Assembly: GCF_000223905.1 (NCBI RefSeq)
Contig: NC_015948.1
Location: 930,001-994,000, forward strand
Direction: 5' to 3'
Source: Haloarcula hispanica ATCC 33960
GTDB taxonomy: Archaea; Halobacteriota; Halobacteria; Halobacteriales; Haloarculaceae
DNA: 64,000 nt
Position 1 is the first letter of the stretch; each line of letters opens with the position of its first letter. Below are positions 61,536 to 64,000 of the stretch, in pieces. The notes below the pieces were generated by a model that was not told the origin of the DNA, made no database searches, and saw nothing but the letters and a program-made list of their open reading frames with translations. A program made the translations under genes and the position numbers.

Positions 61536-61787
61536 CTAGCTCCGCTTCGATAGCGTGAGCACGCCGTTTCTGAGTGTCTGGACCGCGCCGGCGGCCGGCA
61601 GGTCGACGTCGAACTCCGTCTGGAGGTGCGGGGCGTCGACGGCAACGATGGCTTCCGTCCCGATGATATCGACTGTCACATGCTCGTCGCTGACCTGAAG
61701 CGAGTCGAGGTCGACGGCGACCGTCCAGCCGTCGTCGTGGTCGGTGTGCGAGACGTGTAGCGGCGACCGTTCAGTTTGTGCGTCCAT
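61536..61787 (-). CDS. Small Hsp20/alpha-crystallin-like protein
   Basis: An 83-residue beta-rich protein: HTDHDDGWTVAVDLDSLQVSDEHVTVDIIGTEAIVAVDAPHLQTEFDVDLPAAGAVQTLRNGVLTLSKRS, which resembles a minimal alpha-crystallin domain with the conserved VDLP and NGVLTL. The N- and C-terminal extensions of true Hsp20 proteins are lacking. I believe it belongs to a haloarchaeal DUF7127-like group. The promoter carries a 17-bp palindrome (61802-61818) over the TATA region, so it may be repressed until stress occurs. Confidence 0.68.
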   Translation of the reverse strand: MDAQTERSPLHVSHTDHDDGWTVAVDLDSLQVSDEHVTVDIIGTEAIVAVDAPHLQTEFDVDLPAAGAVQTLRNGVLTLSKRS

Positions 61788-61801
61788 TCGTCAATCATGG
61801 G

Positions 61802-61820
61802 TATGTGTTACACACATAAA
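61802..61820 (-). promoter_or_regulatory. Palindrome overlapping the TATA box of the Hsp20-like gene
   Basis: TATGTGT-tac-ACACATA is a perfect inverted repeat at 61802-61818 and overlaps a TATA-like tttatgtg on the minus strand. The predicted transcript start is near 61790, just before the ATG at 61787. This position suits a repressor-binding site. Confidence 0.55.
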
Positions 61821-61878
61821 GGTCCACGTTCGGCGCGTGCCAAAGCTCGGTCAGACAGGAACGCTATCCTGCACGTCG

Positions 61879-63246
61879 CTACACAGCAGGGCCGAGATAG
61901 CCCCATGCCTGCAGGCGGTCCCCGTCGCCCTCTATCCACCGCTCGCCGATGTCGTCGCGGTAGTAACAGTTCGGAATGAGGATATCGTCGACGCGCCCGT
62001 AAGCCTGCTCCCGCGCCCCCTGCATCGTATCGCCTTTGCCCGTGACGACCAGCGGCATCCCGCTCTCGCCAGCCACGCGCCACTGCCCGTCGACCGCCGC
62101 TCCTGACTCGCTTCTCTCGCCGGTCGCGCGGTCCGTGCCCTCGACGGGCACGCGCTTCGCGTCCTCGATGTGGATGCCCTCGCGGCTGTCGGATCCGAAG
62201 ACGACCGCGGCGTTGCGGGAGTTCTCGTCGTACGTCTTCTGGTCGTCGAACGGGAACGGCGGGAGGACGACCCGAACCGCGACCTGATACCCGCGGTGGA
62301 CCTCCAGTTCGGGGTCGCGCCCGTTCGCCAGATCGAGGAAGAACTGGCCTGTTTCTGATTCGAACGACTCCTCTTGGAGCGTGATTGTGGGGTACCCGAA
62401 CCGCGGCGTGAACTCCAGCGGATAGATACCGTCCTCGTTGACGATGCAGTTGATGTCGATGCTGCCGACGTACCCCTCGTCGGCGAGCCAGCCTTCCACC
62501 TTGCCGAGTGTCTCCGCGAACAGTTCGTTCCGGCCGGCCCAGAACATCGAAGTACCCATCTCGCCGGTCGAGGGACCGATGTTGCCCGGAAACAGCTTCT
62601 TGTGCTCGAAGTTGAAGTTGATCGGTTCGACGAACGACTCGCCGTTGAAGAAACCACAGACGGCGATTTCGACGCCCTCGACCTTCCGCTGGAGCTGGAA
62701 CCCTTTCATCCGGTGACCCCACGCCTTCTTGTACGCTCGAAGCACATCGACGATGTCGCTGCCGTCATCCTCGTTCCCGACGTAGAGCAGTCGCTTGACG
62801 TTCTGGACTTCCCCGAGCGGTTTGATGACGTACGGCGCAGGGTTCTCCTGGACGTGCTTGATGCCGGCGTCGAAGTCCTCGAAGACGTGATGCTCGATAG
62901 TGTTGACACCGTGGTCTTCGAGGACCTCCATCGCGTAGCCGCGGTCCTCTTCGAGCGCATCTGTGTTGGGTGTCCCGCCAACGACGGCGTGGCCTTCGGC
63001 CCGGAGTTCCTGTGCGAGTTCGCCGGTGCCGATGTCGCCGCCGACCCAGATGTCGTCGAAGACGACGACATCGGCCCAGCCGAGGTCGCCCCGCCAGTCG
63101 TCGGTCTTCGGTACGAACCCGTCGGCGATCTCCTGATCGCTGTCGGCTTCGATGTAGTACCGGACGTCGTGTCCCTCCCGGCTGACCTGCCAGGCGATGT
63201 CACCGATGAGCGCCGCGTCTAACGAACAAAAGAGGAAATTCGCCAT
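61879..63246 (-). CDS. ATP-grasp carboxylate-amine ligase, PurD-like
   Basis: A 455-residue ATP-grasp protein. Recognisable parts are MANFLFCSLDAALIGDIAWQVSREGHDVRYYI, YAMEVLEDHGVNTIEHHVFED, APYVIKPLGEVQNVKRLLYVG (nucleotide loop), GVEIAVCGFFNGESFVEPINFNFEHKKLFPGNIGPSTGEMGTSMFW and the metal-ligand segment LEFTPRFGYPTITLQE. It is often annotated phosphoribosylamine-glycine ligase, but its N terminus lacks the GSGGREHAL motif of PurD, so the substrates may differ. The frame extends to 63297; the family start with a gtttac box upstream supports 63246. Stands alone. Confidence 0.72.
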   Translation of the reverse strand: MANFLFCSLDAALIGDIAWQVSREGHDVRYYIEADSDQEIADGFVPKTDDWRGDLGWADVVVFDDIWVGGDIGTGELAQELRAEGHAVVGGTPNTDALEEDRGYAMEVLEDHGVNTIEHHVFEDFDAGIKHVQENPAPYVIKPLGEVQNVKRLLYVGNEDDGSDIVDVLRAYKKAWGHRMKGFQLQRKVEGVEIAVCGFFNGESFVEPINFNFEHKKLFPGNIGPSTGEMGTSMFWAGRNELFAETLGKVEGWLADEGYVGSIDINCIVNEDGIYPLEFTPRFGYPTITLQEESFESETGQFFLDLANGRDPELEVHRGYQVAVRVVLPPFPFDDQKTYDENSRNAAVVFGSDSREGIHIEDAKRVPVEGTDRATGERSESGAAVDGQWRVAGESGMPLVVTGKGDTMQGAREQAYGRVDDILIPNCYYRDDIGERWIEGDGDRLQAWGYLGPAV

Positions 63247-63426
63247 GGCGCGTCTGCGGGCGGGTGCGGGGTAAACGTTTCCTGTCCTGTCGACCACAGG
63301 TCATCGCTATCGCGATGGCAGCGAACCGGCCAGTCATGCCCGGTTGCTCGATGCCCACTGATCTATTTAAATAAACCCACTTCCGTAAGCCGAACCGTTT
63401 TAGTCCCCATCTGTAAATCCCCACGT

Positions 63427-63699
63427 ATGACACGCGACGAACTCGCGTCCGCGAGTGAACTGCTCGAATCAGCGGCCGAAGACACTGACAGCGACGAGGC
63501 GAGCGAGCGCCTCGCCGAACTCGCTGCCCAGCTCGACTCCCTCGCGACCGACGAACGCGGCCCGGACCACGGCCGACTCGCCCGCATCCAGTCGGCGCTC
63601 AACGACCTCAGCAGTGGCGACGCGGAAGACGTGACCGAAGCCATCGACGACGCCGACGACCAGATCAACGAGTACCGGTCCGACCTCGAAGGGGTCTGA
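63427..63699 (+). CDS. Small acidic helical haloarchaeal protein (DUF7553-like)
   Basis: A 90-residue helical protein with a heptad-rich pattern: LASASELLESAAEDTDSDEASERLAELAAQLDSLATDERGPDHGRLARIQSALNDLSSGDAEDVTEAIDDADDQINEYRSDLEGV. It resembles the haloarchaeal DUF7553 group; a coiled coil is likely. The gttttag box (63395-63401) predicts a start at 63426, matching the ATG. Stop is followed by a GGCGC/GCGCC hairpin (63703-63716). Role unknown. Confidence 0.7.
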   Translation: MTRDELASASELLESAAEDTDSDEASERLAELAAQLDSLATDERGPDHGRLARIQSALNDLSSGDAEDVTEAIDDADDQINEYRSDLEGV

Positions 63700-63702
63700 G
63701 GC

Positions 63703-63716
63703 GGCGCTCCTGCGCC
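63703..63716 (+). terminator. Small GC hairpin after the DUF7553-like gene
   Basis: GGCGC (63703-63707) pairs with GCGCC (63712-63716) around tcct, four bases after the TGA at 63697-63699. It lies in the convergent gap before the partial minus-strand gene and may mark a transcript end. No T-run follows. Confidence 0.35.
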
Positions 63717-63776
63717 AACACACGGCTGTCCGGTGACTTTCTGCGACGGAAAGACGGCTTTCGAACCGATGAGTCG

Positions 63777-64000
63777 CTACGACTCGGTCGCGGTTTCCTC
63801 GTCGACCGGCTTGATCCGGTGTGTCGCGTCGTTGTTATCGTCCGGGGCCCGCAGATGATACGTGACTTCACGCGGCTCCGTATCGTCGACGTACGGTGTC
63901 TTAGCGTCGTGCGTGATACCCGCTGTTTCTCCTGGCTCCAGTACCCTATCAAATCGGCCGACAGGCGCGTAGGCGACGCGTGGGCCGGTTCGGTTGAGTG
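63777..64000 (-). CDS. C-terminal fragment of an unrecognised protein, start outside the window
   Basis: A minus-strand frame is open from the window edge (first complete codon 63998-63996) to a TAG at 63777-63779, about 74 codons. The residues include RTGPRVAYAPVGRFDRVL, PGETAGITHDAKTPYV and PREVTYHLRAPDDNNDATHRI, ending DEETATES. Composition is acidic and protein-like with strong third-position GC, so it is a real 3' end. It has no start inside the window. I could not assign a family; a beta-rich protein or domain is likely. Confidence 0.6.
   Translation of the reverse strand, partial: LNRTGPRVAYAPVGRFDRVLEPGETAGITHDAKTPYVDDTEPREVTYHLRAPDDNNDATHRIKPVDEETATES

Noticed and set aside
1-64000. 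tRNA, rRNA or CRISPR array
   Set aside because: The intergenic gaps were read for acceptor-stem/T-loop patterns and spaced repeats; none were convincing, though a short or intron-bearing tRNA could be missed by eye.

Overview
The window reads as a chromosomal segment of an extremely halophilic archaeon, most like a Haloarcula-type member of the Halobacteria (inference from protein style; no database was searched). The supports are high G+C with AT-rich promoters, strongly acidic proteins, archaeal information-processing genes (L21e, Rpb4, KsgA, EF-1 beta, PriS, GINS), a Tat/lipobox protease, a pilin-like protein, F420-dependent oxidoreductase and methanopterin-type pterin genes. Many starts sit about 25-30 bp downstream of a TTTWWW-like TATA box, the leaderless arrangement usual in haloarchaea; I used that spacing to choose starts. 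I saw no tRNA, rRNA, CRISPR array, intact insertion sequence or replication origin.

Layout. 1-7.1 kb: truncated enolase-superfamily gene, bactofilin-like protein, lipoprotein, trehalose-6-phosphate synthase, MptE-type pterin pyrophosphokinase behind a possibly structured leader, F420 oxidoreductase and a frameshifted small membrane gene. 7.1-15.5 kb: HAD hydrolase, an APC permease flanked by two RCK/TrkA-type proteins, dihydropteroate synthase, a histidine kinase, an APH-like kinase and a PfkB sugar kinase. 15.5-19.6 kb: a large hairpin, a coupled mini-ORF and an exported CARDB-like protein with a MacB-type ABC transporter. 19.6-22.4 kb: an AT-rich gap, a hyper-palindromic patch and a split MetE pair. 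22.4-27.6 kb: the translation/transcription cluster (L21e-Rpb4-DUF655-KsgA-methyltransferase; zinc finger-EF1 beta) and an HBD-like protein. 27.6-35.3 kb: sugar isomerase/oxidoreductase genes, YchF, HisD, IscA-like protein and dodecin. 35.3-46 kb: mostly membrane and small haloarchaeal proteins, two MscS channels, a 5'-nucleotidase, PAC2, an eIF2B-like isomerase, a pilin and a DoxX-like protein. 46-50.8 kb: GNAT, the PriS-GINS pair and an HtrA protease. 50.9-55.7 kb: a Zn/Cd/Pb-type P-ATPase, an UPF0173 hydrolase and a PAS histidine kinase. 56-64 kb: IlvD, a beta-RFAP synthase-like GHMP protein, an Old Yellow Enzyme, a DUF368 lipid-carrier transporter, an Hsp20-like protein, an ATP-grasp protein and a truncated gene at the right edge.

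Themes. Three scattered genes (MptE, DHPS, MptG-like) touch one C1-carrier pathway that also feeds the methionine synthase pair. The most unexplained DNA is a family of four short palindromic elements (24.0, 41.9, 43.4 and 56.4 kb). Three of them begin exactly one nucleotide after a stop codon of a minus-strand gene, suggesting a 3'-end signal or a mobile palindrome that supplies stops. Other unexplained structure is the 59-bp hairpin at 15.57 kb, the leader at 4.8 kb and the hyper-palindromic patch downstream of metE.
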